This document shows positions 1 to 8,372 of a stretch of 64,000 nucleotides of DNA, in pieces. How positions within the stretch are numbered: the first letter of the stretch is position 1; each line of letters starts with the position of its first letter. A program made the position numbers and the translations under genes. The notes under the pieces were generated by a model. It saw only the letters and a list, made by a program, of their open reading frames with translations, did no database searches and had not been told where the DNA came from. Source of the stretch: an uncultured Bacteroidales bacterium (lineage in GTDB: Bacteria; Bacteroidota; Bacteroidia; Bacteroidales; UBA932); assembly GCA_944326245.1 (NCBI GenBank), contig CALVDF010000007.1, positions 1-64,000 on the forward strand. The letters are read 5' to 3'.

Positions 1-378
1 ACGAATAAATTGATATATTTGCAAAACTAAGAGGTCTGAGGACTTAACCCAGACACACTGTTTGAAACACTACCAACTTGACTTTTGATGACGCTACGGA
101 ATTGTGCGTCGGCATTGACGCCGGCAGGACGCCTCCGGATACCGGCAGGAAGCCCTCCGGAACTTCCTGATTGCTGTATTTCCGCTTCCACCAGAAGTAT
201 TGGTGAGCAGGAATACCTCTCTCTTTCAGCAGGTGCTTGACAGGAATACCCTTCTCGCGGCTCTCTGTCTGGATTTCTTCGATCTGTTCTCGTGTAAGCA
301 TATTCTCTGTTTGTATTTGTGCGACAAAGTTAGATCTCACTTACACTGACTGAAATATGTACTTCTTCGGATGCTTAC
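1..378 (-). mobile_element. Partial IS66-family insertion sequence (one end)
   Basis: The sequence 359-378, read on the minus strand, begins GTAAGCATCCGAAGAAG, the GTAAGC-type terminus expected of an IS66-family element. It sits just upstream of a small IS66 TnpA-like gene. The element runs off the left edge, so its other genes (tnpB, tnpC) are not visible. No target duplication can be checked. The run of eight G right after the end (382-389) is unusual and may reflect decay or an assembly join. Confidence 0.65.
44..340 (-). CDS. IS66 TnpA-like accessory protein, probably C-terminally altered
   Basis: A 98-residue protein. Its N-terminal half (LTREQIEEIQTE, then a basic helix and QYFWWKRKY around residues 48-55) matches the small helix-turn-helix accessory protein TnpA (Orf1) of IS66 elements. 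That protein is needed for transposition together with TnpB and the TnpC transposase. The last 20 or so residues (after NSVASSK) do not look like the usual end of this family, and no TnpB start follows in the 43 bases available. The copy is therefore probably truncated or frameshifted. Its start lies just inside the IS end. Confidence 0.6.
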   Translation of the reverse strand: MRSNFVAQIQTENMLTREQIEEIQTESREKGIPVKHLLKERGIPAHQYFWWKRKYSNQEVPEGFLPVSGGVLPASMPTHNSVASSKVKLVVFQTVCLG

Positions 379-387
379 ACTGGGGGG

Positions 388-468
388 GGTACATTTGATT
401 CCGCTACAGGCGGTACATTTCATTCTGATATGACTGGTACATTTGAAAGTGATACGGGCGGTACATTT
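388..468. repeat. Four GGTACATTT repeats at exact 24-bp spacing, IS21-type end
   Basis: GGTACATTT occurs at 388, 412, 436 and 460, each copy separated by a different 15-bp spacer. Multiple short terminal repeats at regular spacing are typical of IS21-family ends (binding sites for the IstA transposase). No istA or istB is present here, so this is a remnant of one end. The IS66-type end stops about ten bases to the left, which suggests nested insertions. The sequence following the last repeat (AATGCGCTGCTATCA) probably carries the IS21 tip, next to or within the stop codon of the adjacent gene. Confidence 0.6.
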
Positions 469-480
469 AATGCGCTGCTA

Positions 481-2310
481 TCATTTTGTCAAGGTAATTA
501 TTGAAACCATTTCGTTGTAATAGTCTGAAACATATAACACACCTATCTTATGGAGTTTTTTTATCGCCATGGTTATGTCATCTTGTGACTTATCATTAAT
601 CTCATTCATTAAACTTTCAAATGTTCGCACAACTCGATCACAACATTTGAGAATTCGTTGTTCAAGTTTGGATAAAGGCAAATGTTTTATTATGTAATCA
701 TTTTGAATTTCTGTATAGTGACAAATATCTCCGTCATATGATATTTTATAACTATAATTCCCATCTCTATACGATTGTTCTGTTTTGCAGAACAAGGACC
801 ATAATGGGTTATATATGTTTGTTTGCATTAAAAAAACGTCATATTTATACTCCTGTTTGATAAAATTATCTACCATAAACTCTTGCATAGGTGTACTATC
901 CCAATTGCAAATTCTATTACTTTCAACCAATCCTTTATAATAGCGAGATGTTGATACGACACATAATTCTCTCATTGAATGAGAAAAGCCCTTATTTGAT
1001 AAGAGGAATCTCAAATAATAAAGGTTCTGAATATTATCTAAAATCAAGATATCTGTTTCAAATGGCATGCTACGAAGTATATTCTGAGGGGACATATGAA
1101 TGCCATAATTAAAACACCATTTGCAGGCCAAAATAAGATGTGCGAAATGACTTTTCTTATTTATTTTATTAAGCATTTTATCGGAAGTGGATTCGTAGCC
1201 TATTTGTATGTGCTCAAAACCAGCATCATGCATCCTGTGAATTACGTCAGCACTCAGATCATGAGCTATAAACTCTCCAAAATCAATATGAAAACTGTGA
1301 TTATTTCTTATGTCCTTATAATATTCGAGTAATTTCAGAAATGAATTGGTATTATGACCTATTATATCATTATCTATATAATAAAATAAATTCGCATTAT
1401 ATTTATGGATATAATGGAGAACCTCATCCCTCATTCGTTCAGGAGTCTTATGCCTATATTTATAGCCGTCATTCATATAACAAAATGAACACTGGTTCCA
1501 ATGACAGCCCCGTCCGCCTTCCAGAGGAAAAACAATTCTCTCCGTTTCAATATATGTTTGAGCTACATAATCGGAAAAATCGGCATATGGTGTTGTGTTA
1601 ATGTCTATATATTCTGTAATATGTTTATTGGATACACATACTGTGTTATTTTGATCTTTATAAACAATGTTGGGAATAGATGAATAATCATAATTACCAT
1701 TTTCTAACTCATTCAACAAGGTTAAAAGTGGCAACTCATATTCGCCCCATGTAGCAAAATCGTAGCATGTGAAGCTATCCATTATAGCTTGTGCTTTACG
1801 ACTAAACTCTTGTGCTTCTATTATGGTTGTTACGTCTGGATAATATTGTTTTAATATTTCACATAATACACCTGTAGAAACTAATTGATATTTATAAAAT
1901 TTTGACTGCACATAGACATAGCTATATCTCTGAATATCAATTTCTTTAAGTATAGATAAAATCTTTTTGCACAAGTAGTCTTTGTTCTGCGATAGGTGAT
2001 TCTCAATATGCTCTTTATTTGGAAAGAACTTCAACAAAAATTTCTTTATCTGACATTTCGCCCGTTCATCATTTCTTGTTATTGCATAATAATTATAAAA
2101 TGGTATTAGGTCTTTAATAATAGCAGATGTATGAACTTCTTGATATTCACCATACCAAAATTTTTCAATGACATTACGTAAAGCTAGATTCCAATATTGG
2201 ATTTTAACATCGTAACCATATTGAGACAAGTATGATTTTATCACAGATAAAGAATAGCCAGGTCTTCGAGGAGATGTAGGAGGCATGCAGTTTAATAAGA
2301 TAGTATTCAT
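481..2310 (-). CDS. Cobalamin-type radical SAM enzyme of the RiPP cluster
   Basis: A 609-residue protein. An N-terminal region of about 240 residues resembles the B12-binding half of class B radical SAM enzymes (opening MNTILLNCMPPTSPRRPGYS). A radical SAM core follows, whose cluster motif is C269-x4-C274-x2-C277 (GGRGCHWNQCSFC). The CX4CX2C spacing, rather than CX3CX2C, is seen in B12-binding radical SAM enzymes linked to peptide natural products. Such enzymes often methylate unactivated carbons, so peptide methylation is a reasonable guess only. It is the last gene of the minus-strand island, 2 bp after a GNAT gene. Its stop codon lies at the edge of an IS21-type end, so the C-terminus may have been cut by the insertion. 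Confidence 0.75.
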   Translation of the reverse strand: MNTILLNCMPPTSPRRPGYSLSVIKSYLSQYGYDVKIQYWNLALRNVIEKFWYGEYQEVHTSAIIKDLIPFYNYYAITRNDERAKCQIKKFLLKFFPNKEHIENHLSQNKDYLCKKILSILKEIDIQRYSYVYVQSKFYKYQLVSTGVLCEILKQYYPDVTTIIEAQEFSRKAQAIMDSFTCYDFATWGEYELPLLTLLNELENGNYDYSSIPNIVYKDQNNTVCVSNKHITEYIDINTTPYADFSDYVAQTYIETERIVFPLEGGRGCHWNQCSFCYMNDGYKYRHKTPERMRDEVLHYIHKYNANLFYYIDNDIIGHNTNSFLKLLEYYKDIRNNHSFHIDFGEFIAHDLSADVIHRMHDAGFEHIQIGYESTSDKMLNKINKKSHFAHLILACKWCFNYGIHMSPQNILRSMPFETDILILDNIQNLYYLRFLLSNKGFSHSMRELCVVSTSRYYKGLVESNRICNWDSTPMQEFMVDNFIKQEYKYDVFLMQTNIYNPLWSLFCKTEQSYRDGNYSYKISYDGDICHYTEIQNDYIIKHLPLSKLEQRILKCCDRVVRTFESLMNEINDKSQDDITMAIKKLHKIGVLYVSDYYNEMVSIITLTK

Positions 2311-2312
2311 AA

Positions 2313-2846
2313 TTATTTAATTTTTATTCGCCCCCAAATGGCAATATCAATATAATTATTTCTTTCAAATTCATACTCTTTGAAAATAGCCTCGATTTTA
2401 AAGCCAAGTTTCTCAAAAAGTAACATTGCTCGCAGGTTTTTCGGATCTACAAAAGCTTGAAGCCTATTGAGGTGTAAATCATCAAAGCAATACTTAATTA
2501 TCGTGCTTAACGCTTCAAAAGCATAACCATATCCCCAAAATTCTGGTGCAATTATACAACTCAATGTTCCCTTTTTATGAGGATTTGTGAATTCTTTAAC
2601 ACCAACGCACCCAATATACTGGGAACTCTGTTTCTGAATAATAGCCCATTTAATGGATTCATATAACTCAAATTTACTATTTAGAACCTCTATTTCGGCT
2701 AATGCTTCATCTTTATTTTTAAGAGGGTTACGTCCATAATACCTTACAGCCTTCTTATTTGATAATAAATTATAGTAGGCATTCTGGTCATCAGAAATAT
2801 GTTCTCTTAAATATAGTCTTTGCGAGATTAAATACGGAAATTTCAT
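2313..2846 (-). CDS. GNAT acetyltransferase, RimJ/RimL-like (RiPP cluster)
   Basis: A 177-residue protein of the GNAT fold, closest in style to RimJ/RimL acetyltransferases: RLYLRE at the start, APEFWGYGYAFEAL as the acetyl-CoA-binding motif A region (about residues 104-117), then LHLNRLQAFVDPKN and LLFEKLGF. This group transfers acetyl from acetyl-CoA to amines, often N-terminal or side-chain amino groups. It is packed between two radical SAM genes (1 bp and 2 bp gaps). Together with its paralogue at 4238 it suggests that a GNAT-radical SAM pair was duplicated. The substrate may be the modified peptide, but this is inferred from context alone. Confidence 0.8.
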   Translation of the reverse strand: MKFPYLISQRLYLREHISDDQNAYYNLLSNKKAVRYYGRNPLKNKDEALAEIEVLNSKFELYESIKWAIIQKQSSQYIGCVGVKEFTNPHKKGTLSCIIAPEFWGYGYAFEALSTIIKYCFDDLHLNRLQAFVDPKNLRAMLLFEKLGFKIEAIFKEYEFERNNYIDIAIWGRIKIK

Positions 2847-2847
2847 T

Positions 2848-4251
2848 TTATTCTTTATTGTTTAATAAAAACGCTTTGTGTCTCGCTTTTGCAATAATAC
2901 AATGATTTTCTGGGGCTTTCAACAAATCTCCTGTTAATATATATGCATCGCCAGGACATACATCTATGCAATACTCACAATAATTATATGTACCACATTC
3001 TTTTAAATCAGAAATCTTTAATGAGCGCCAATTATCAAGGAGATTGTACCCTGATAATTTTGAACAATCATTTACAAATATGTTATTTTTTTTATTGCGT
3101 TTTAATGCTCGTATATTATTGTCTTTTATACTCGCTATTGGAAAAGGGAATGCTATACATAAGCATACTTCCCCTTTAGAATTTATATAAATTGTATTTG
3201 TTTCATTATAGCAAGGAGTATCAATATTCGGCTTACGAATATTACAAGCTCCAATAATTTCACGCTTGTAATATATTGGGCTTTCTGGAGACAAAGCGAG
3301 AGAAACTAATTGTTGTTCATCAATACAATGTTTAGATAATTCCCCATCTTCTAATGAGGGATAAATTGTGCAATTTAGTAACGATCTCTTAGATAATAGC
3401 CTACCTTTTTCAAGGGTATCTTTCCAGTAATTGAAATTCTCTGAGAGTATAGTATTTTTATGACATGTATCTATGTTATGTGCATTGAAGTATGATAACG
3501 CTTGTAGCGTTTTTCTGTAAGAGCCTTTTATTTTTGTAATATTATCATGCACACTATCATTATTCCCGTAAACACTAAAACATATAGTTGAAGGATATAA
3601 TATAGCTAATTCGCTCAATGTTTTTTCTGTGAAAGCTATACCATTAGTATATATTATAAGTTGAATATTATGTTTACGTATATATTTGCATAAGGGTAAA
3701 AAGTAAGATTTTGTTAAGACTTCTCCCCCTGAGAGAACTAATCTAAATACACCTAAATACAATAAATCATCTACCAATAATTTTGCTTCTTCAAAAGATA
3801 ATTCATCAGCAACAATATTCCGTAATCCGCTGTGTGCATTCTGGTTATAGCAGTGAATGCATCTCGCATTACATTTGTTTGTTATGTCCCAATGAGCATC
3901 AAATATGTAACCTTCTTCACGCAATTCTTTGTTAAAATAATCTGGGATAGACTGATACTTAATGGTTTTTAAATTACCTATTTCATGAGTACCATTATAT
4001 CCTTTCATAGTATCATTATTAAATATAATAATGCCATCATCTATGAGTGGTTGAAGGTGATACAATAGATTGGGAACTATTTTCTGACCTTTACATATAT
4101 TACGCCAAATATCTGATGCTTCACCCGATAACAAATAATATGAATGAGTACGTTGTTCGAATATCAAGATCTTTATACCTTCGGATAAATGATATTCACG
4201 CCAAGAAATCCAAGGTATAATAAATATAGTGTCTTGCTTATTTATCACCAT
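2848..4251 (-). CDS. Radical SAM/SPASM peptide maturase D
   Basis: About 467 residues from the ATG at 4251; an upstream TTG at 4260 is possible but would overlap the previous gene more. The first 110 residues resemble a PqqD-like recognition domain, which would bind a leader peptide. The radical SAM motif is C127-x3-C131-x2-C134 (NKCNARCIHCYNQ). The usual GGEP is GGEV here (LSGGEVLTK). The C-terminal part has a SPASM-type set of cysteines (CLCIAFPF, CGTYNYCEYCIDVCPG). Such enzymes install thioether or carbon-carbon links in peptides. It overlaps the end of the upstream GNAT gene by 14 bp and is paralogous to the radical SAM gene at 4782. Confidence 0.85.
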   Translation of the reverse strand: MVINKQDTIFIIPWISWREYHLSEGIKILIFEQRTHSYYLLSGEASDIWRNICKGQKIVPNLLYHLQPLIDDGIIIFNNDTMKGYNGTHEIGNLKTIKYQSIPDYFNKELREEGYIFDAHWDITNKCNARCIHCYNQNAHSGLRNIVADELSFEEAKLLVDDLLYLGVFRLVLSGGEVLTKSYFLPLCKYIRKHNIQLIIYTNGIAFTEKTLSELAILYPSTICFSVYGNNDSVHDNITKIKGSYRKTLQALSYFNAHNIDTCHKNTILSENFNYWKDTLEKGRLLSKRSLLNCTIYPSLEDGELSKHCIDEQQLVSLALSPESPIYYKREIIGACNIRKPNIDTPCYNETNTIYINSKGEVCLCIAFPFPIASIKDNNIRALKRNKKNNIFVNDCSKLSGYNLLDNWRSLKISDLKECGTYNYCEYCIDVCPGDAYILTGDLLKAPENHCIIAKARHKAFLLNNKE

Positions 4252-4780
4252 ACAATTCAAAGAAATGTTTTTTTGTTAATGCAAATACTTCAATATCTAT
4301 ATACTCACCATTGTAGTATTCATATTCAACTAATTTACCCTCATAATTAAAGCCAATTCCAATTAATGACTTAGTAGCGTCAATATTTCTACTATCTACA
4401 AGAGCTTGTATTCTATTTAAGTGTAATTTAGTAAATATCTCTTTATAGAATAATGAAGACGCAACAATTGAGAGGCCTTTTTTTCTTGATTCCGGTAATA
4501 GGATGCAATATGCATTTGCTCTGTGGTGAATATTATTGATATTAAAAAGACCAATCTCTCCAAGATACTCATTAGAATCGATATTGGATATGACACGATG
4601 TATTGATTTGCTATTAAGTTCTGATTTAATGTAATCATTCATTAACTTTCTAGACTCATCTAATGCATTAAACTCGGACATGCCATAAAATAGCATTGAT
4701 ATTGAATCTGAATGTAATTTATGAAATAAATGAAGGTCTTTTTCAATATCAAACTTTCTTAAATAAACGTCTGTTTTCAT
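4238..4780 (-). CDS. GNAT acetyltransferase (RiPP cluster)
   Basis: A 180-residue GNAT protein beginning MKTDVYLRKFDIEKD. The ATG at 4780 was chosen because it directly follows the stop of the previous gene (4782); a longer frame upstream only overlaps that gene. It shares LHLNRIQALVD, GIGFNYEGKLVEYEYY and YIDIEVFAL with the GNAT at 2313, so the two are paralogues. The glycine-rich acetyl-CoA motif is degenerate (ESRKKGLSIVAS), so activity is less certain than for the 2313 copy. It lies between two paralogous radical SAM/SPASM genes. Confidence 0.75.
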   Translation of the reverse strand: MKTDVYLRKFDIEKDLHLFHKLHSDSISMLFYGMSEFNALDESRKLMNDYIKSELNSKSIHRVISNIDSNEYLGEIGLFNINNIHHRANAYCILLPESRKKGLSIVASSLFYKEIFTKLHLNRIQALVDSRNIDATKSLIGIGFNYEGKLVEYEYYNGEYIDIEVFALTKKHFFELYGDK

Positions 4781-4781
4781 C

Positions 4782-5993
4782 CTATTTCCCAATACGCTTT
4801 TTAAATTCATCAAATGTTTCCCATTCTCCATTATATGGATCGTATGTACAATACCATGGTTTTTCATTTAAATTGCCAGTTAAAGAATCTGGACGACAAT
4901 CTCTGCATATATATCTATATTCGCACACTTTACATCCTTCCACCTTACTTTTCGAGAATTGCAGTATTTGAGGATTAAGTATTTCTTGTATATGTTTGCC
5001 TTTTAGATTACCATGACACACACGTCTTTCCATTGGACATGGATATACATTCATATCGGCACCTATATATAAGTGGGTTGAAAAACAATTCTCATCATAT
5101 ATGCTTTTAAGTGTTTTCCTAAGATCTCCTGAATGCAATGTCTTTTCGGAAATCATTCGTTTCTGCAGTAACTCATCATTGTACAATGTCAAGTTCGCTC
5201 GTCCTGAAAGCCGTACGAAATCTCTTCTTGATGGCTCACCAATCTCATTATTCGCACCAATATTAACACCTGCTATATAAGTCCCCACAAAACGATGTGG
5301 AATTTTTAGTTTCTTTAAGATACTTAGTGTATTAACAGTTTTGTTATATGAATCGTTTATTTGAGTCACTTTTTCATGCTCTTCTTTCGTATATGAATGA
5401 AGTGATGTTGCCACACTTGCGTTTGGATATCGTTCTCTGATTACTTCCCAGTCTTTCTCATTTGCGACAGTACCATTTGTGAATAACTCAAAGCCTTTTA
5501 CTTTTGATGACAAATAATCCATCATATTAAATAATGTGTCTTTATAAATAATGAAAGGCTCTCCTCCTATTAATTGTATTTTCTCTATACCGATTGAGCA
5601 TAGTTGATCAACAACCCATTTGAAATCTTCATAAGACAGAACATTCTTTGAGCATTGAGAATGCTCATTATAACAGTGAATACATCTAAGATTACATATA
5701 TTAGTAAGCTCTATCCAAGCAAAATCAAGATTTCTATCGTATGAAAATACATCCTCTATACTATTGCAACTATTATTCGGAGTTGGAACCTCGTGGACAA
5801 TCCCAAGTAGAACTAATGACTTAAGAAATTGTATTTCTTGAGGATTGTTAGTTTCGTTTCCACTACTTACCCTATTCAGCAAATCATATGCGACTTTGCT
5901 TATTTTGTGTAATTTATTACCTGGAATATCATATATACAACAGTATTTTGCACCACTAACTAAGTATATATCATTATTTAAGCTATAATACAT
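4782..5993 (-). CDS. Radical SAM/SPASM peptide maturase C
   Basis: A 403-residue enzyme. Residues 1-75 look like a PqqD-type leader-binding domain (IYLVSGAKYCCIYD, then KISKVAYDLLN). The radical SAM cluster motif is C100-x3-C104-x2-C107 (TNICNLRCIHCYNE), followed by LIGGEPF. The C-terminal SPASM domain has CPMERRVCHG and GCKVCEYRYICRDCRPD for auxiliary iron-sulfur clusters. It is the gene next downstream of the 30-residue candidate precursor at 6056-6148, across a terminator-like hairpin, and is therefore its most likely partner. Closest general group: SPASM peptide maturases that form thioether or carbon-carbon crosslinks. The exact reaction is unknown. Confidence 0.85.
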   Translation of the reverse strand: MYYSLNNDIYLVSGAKYCCIYDIPGNKLHKISKVAYDLLNRVSSGNETNNPQEIQFLKSLVLLGIVHEVPTPNNSCNSIEDVFSYDRNLDFAWIELTNICNLRCIHCYNEHSQCSKNVLSYEDFKWVVDQLCSIGIEKIQLIGGEPFIIYKDTLFNMMDYLSSKVKGFELFTNGTVANEKDWEVIRERYPNASVATSLHSYTKEEHEKVTQINDSYNKTVNTLSILKKLKIPHRFVGTYIAGVNIGANNEIGEPSRRDFVRLSGRANLTLYNDELLQKRMISEKTLHSGDLRKTLKSIYDENCFSTHLYIGADMNVYPCPMERRVCHGNLKGKHIQEILNPQILQFSKSKVEGCKVCEYRYICRDCRPDSLTGNLNEKPWYCTYDPYNGEWETFDEFKKRIGK

Positions 5994-6008
5994 AACATCT
6001 ACTTTTAA

Positions 6009-6033
6009 AACTAGGGCAAAAAATGCCCTAGTT
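6009..6033 (-). terminator. Hairpin between precursor 3 and radical SAM C (attenuator-like)
   Basis: A perfect 10-bp inverted repeat (AACTAGGGCA / TGCCCTAGTT, loop of five bases) followed on the minus strand by TTTTAAAAG. It stands 22 bp after the stop of the 30-residue frame and 15 bp before the maturase start. A partial terminator here would make much more precursor than enzyme, a common RiPP arrangement. Confidence 0.7.
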
Positions 6034-6055
6034 ATTATTAATACAAATGCCTGAT

Positions 6056-6148
6056 TTATACACCAATGTATTCACCAGGACAGCAACGAGATGAAACCTC
6101 GCACTCTTGTGCGTTAAGAGGAATTGAGATGATTTCAAAATCTTTCAT
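6056..6148 (-). CDS. Candidate RiPP precursor peptide 3 (30 residues)
   Basis: A 30-codon frame starting MKDFEIISIPLNAQE and ending CEVSSRCCPGEYIGV. It fills the only sizeable gap between the sugar kinase gene (stop at 6214) and radical SAM C (start at 5993). Three cysteines lie in the C-terminal half, including a CC pair next to Pro-Gly. The N-terminal half is acidic and hydrophobic, as leaders often are. The stop is followed by a hairpin. It shares no sequence with the CXXX precursors, so it would be a second product type. There is no strong Shine-Dalgarno sequence (AGTAGGAAAAA lies about 24 bases upstream), which is normal for Bacteroidetes. Function is inferred from size, cysteines and position. 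Confidence 0.6.
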   Translation of the reverse strand: MKDFEIISIPLNAQECEVSSRCCPGEYIGV

Positions 6149-6213
6149 AACTCATAAATTGTATAATTTTTCCTACTCTGTTATAGCTTTTCGGATTCCG
6201 CTTTCATTATCTA

Positions 6214-7209
6214 CTAAATATTAGGATTTACATACGTTCGTTTTAAATTATGTATAATGTTATCATCTAGTGGAGCCCCATTAATCTTCTCTAAAAGTAA
6301 TAGAGTTGCGCCTACAACTGGTTCAAATGATGACAAAATACATGATGCATTCTTGAGGTACTTAGTTAGTTCTAACTCAATAGACTTGAGCCATAGATTA
6401 CTACAATTCTTGAATATTCCACCTGTTAAAATTATCTTAATCTCTGCCTCTTTATTTATGTGTACTTTTGATAACCCATTAATAATATACATTGACCATC
6501 GATAAGCTAATTTATTAATAATTTGGTTAGCAATAATATCATTTTCTTGAGCAGCTACAAATAAAATTGATGAGTATTGAATAGGTGAAAAGAATATTTT
6601 TTGAGAAGAGAAATCTGTGATTAAATCAAATATTGTTTCTTTGTTGTAGAATTTAAGGAATAGAGGTTCCATAATGGTTGATTCATGAAATCCATTATAT
6701 GAGTCAACTACGGCTTCCCAAGCCGCACGCCCAATTGCATACGAGGCATTATCGCAACCATTGATTCTTTTCCCATAAGTGTATAAATAGCCATTTTGAG
6801 ATAATAAAGTACAATTAAACATTGTTCCGGCATATATTACTGCGTAATTTTCATGTTTATATTTAAACGACATTCCAGCACGTAAAGCGGCCCAACTGTC
6901 GTTTACAATACTAACTTTATCTTGACTTAAGTTTAATGTGTCAGATAATATTCTATGCATTCTAATAATATCATTATTATCATCGGCACCACATACTGCT
7001 GCTAGTAAGTGGCCAATATTATCAATAGAATAGCCAATAGAATGTAACGCATCTAATACTATGTTATTTATAATTTCCCATCTATGCTCATTGAAATTTA
7101 TTTGTTCATATTCGTGATGATAAGTAGTAAGTATATTGCCATTATATGATGCAATGGCAATATCAGTTTTACTATTTCCCTGATCGATAGCGACTAAAAT
7201 ATTCTTCAT
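6214..7209 (-). CDS. BadF/BadG-type ATPase, N-acetylglucosamine kinase-like
   Basis: A 331-residue member of the ASKHA superfamily. The N-terminal phosphate-1 motif is AIDQGNSKT (residues 8-16); a phosphate-2-like segment (VIYAGTMFNC), GRAAWEAV and LTGGIF follow. These features match the BadF/BadG/BcrA/BcrD ATPase domain, which includes eukaryotic-type N-acetylglucosamine kinases. A sugar kinase role is therefore likely: phosphorylation of an amino sugar by ATP in the cytoplasm. It is 1 bp from the glycosyltransferase gene. That pairing suggests sugar supply or recycling for a glycosylated peptide, but the substrate is not visible from sequence. Confidence 0.7.
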   Translation of the reverse strand: MKNILVAIDQGNSKTDIAIASYNGNILTTYHHEYEQINFNEHRWEIINNIVLDALHSIGYSIDNIGHLLAAVCGADDNNDIIRMHRILSDTLNLSQDKVSIVNDSWAALRAGMSFKYKHENYAVIYAGTMFNCTLLSQNGYLYTYGKRINGCDNASYAIGRAAWEAVVDSYNGFHESTIMEPLFLKFYNKETIFDLITDFSSQKIFFSPIQYSSILFVAAQENDIIANQIINKLAYRWSMYIINGLSKVHINKEAEIKIILTGGIFKNCSNLWLKSIELELTKYLKNASCILSSFEPVVGATLLLLEKINGAPLDDNIIHNLKRTYVNPNI

Positions 7210-7210
7210 A

Positions 7211-8311
7211 TTACATGATGTATGTAAAATTTAATTTTCTTATCATATAAAAAATAATAATGAAGAGTCTTTCACTATGTATGCGTGACAATAACATAGA
7301 CATCATTCTTTTATATTTGGACCTCATTGGGTTTTTTATCATTACATTCTCATATACAGCATACCAAACATTCCACATTTCCGATGAAATTTCGTGAAAA
7401 TCATAGGAATAAAATGCATGAAAATATAGTCTTTTTTCACATTCTCTTAAAAGTACTTTTTTCTCTTTATCTACTTTTAAAGATGACTGTATGCTAATCA
7501 AATACTCTTCTACAGCCCTTAGGTAGCATTCAAATCTAATTTTAGGTTTTATACTAGTTAAAGATCCTTGAGTAAACATATAGCCGTACAATGGATAGTC
7601 CAAATAAGCTATTTTATTTGCAGATAAAGATAGTTGCCACGAAAAAACGCTATCTTCACTATATGCAAAACTAGGATTAAACCGGATATTACCTATAAAA
7701 TATCTATTAAAAATGGAACACCATACTGCTCCATGCCCTAGTATAAATAATAATCCTTTGATATCTTTGATATAGGTTAATCGAGGTATTTTTTTAGAAT
7801 CTGTTAGTTTATAGGAACTTGGCGGAGTATCTGAAAATAAACTTTGCTTTGCAAATTTAAGAATGTCAAAATTTTCTTTTAAAATTTTCGCTTTTAATAC
7901 AGATAAAGCATTCCTAGATATAAAATCGTCAGAGTCAACAAACCAAATGTATCTGCCTACGGCTTTATTAATTCCAACATTGCGTGCAGCGGCTGCTCCT
8001 ACATTTGAGTATTGACGGATAATTTTAACTCTTGTTCTAATTTTATATTCCTCTTGAGGTGTGATTTTTGAAAAAATTGCTAAAGATTCAGGAAATTTAT
8101 TAGCAAAATCTAATTCAGATAATCTTTGATGAGAGGAAATATCAATAATCTTATGAATAATTAACGGAGTCTTATCTGTTGATGCATCATCAACAACAAT
8201 GATTTCATAATTACAAGTAAACGCTTGACACAAAATAGAATCCAAACAATAGCAAATTGTATGTTCTCTATTCCGAACAGGAATTATAAATGAAAACAAA
8301 ATCTCAGTCAT
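7211..8311 (-). CDS. Family 2 glycosyltransferase
   Basis: A 366-residue GT-A fold enzyme. FSFIIPVRNREHTI opens the nucleotide-binding fold, IIVVDDAST (about residues 37-45) follows, and the metal-binding region is WFVDSDDF (about 123-130). These are standard for glycosyltransferase family 2, which moves a sugar from a nucleotide-sugar to an acceptor. There is no clear membrane anchor. Most GT2 genes of Bacteroidales sit in polysaccharide loci. Here the gene lies between a CXXX-repeat precursor and a sugar kinase, so glycosylation of the peptide is plausible but unproved. It may also be cargo unrelated to the peptide. Confidence 0.85.
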   Translation of the reverse strand: MTEILFSFIIPVRNREHTICYCLDSILCQAFTCNYEIIVVDDASTDKTPLIIHKIIDISSHQRLSELDFANKFPESLAIFSKITPQEEYKIRTRVKIIRQYSNVGAAAARNVGINKAVGRYIWFVDSDDFISRNALSVLKAKILKENFDILKFAKQSLFSDTPPSSYKLTDSKKIPRLTYIKDIKGLLFILGHGAVWCSIFNRYFIGNIRFNPSFAYSEDSVFSWQLSLSANKIAYLDYPLYGYMFTQGSLTSIKPKIRFECYLRAVEEYLISIQSSLKVDKEKKVLLRECEKRLYFHAFYSYDFHEISSEMWNVWYAVYENVMIKNPMRSKYKRMMSMLLSRIHSERLFIIIFYMIRKLNFTYIM

Positions 8312-8372
8312 TCTAATATGTATTATAATATATTAACAAAGAACAACATATGCCTTGTTTAAACTTTTATCT

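Noticed and set aside
388..468. CRISPR array from regular repeats
   Set aside because: The repeat unit is 9 bp with 15-bp spacers, too short for CRISPR, and no cas gene is present; an IS21-type end explains it.
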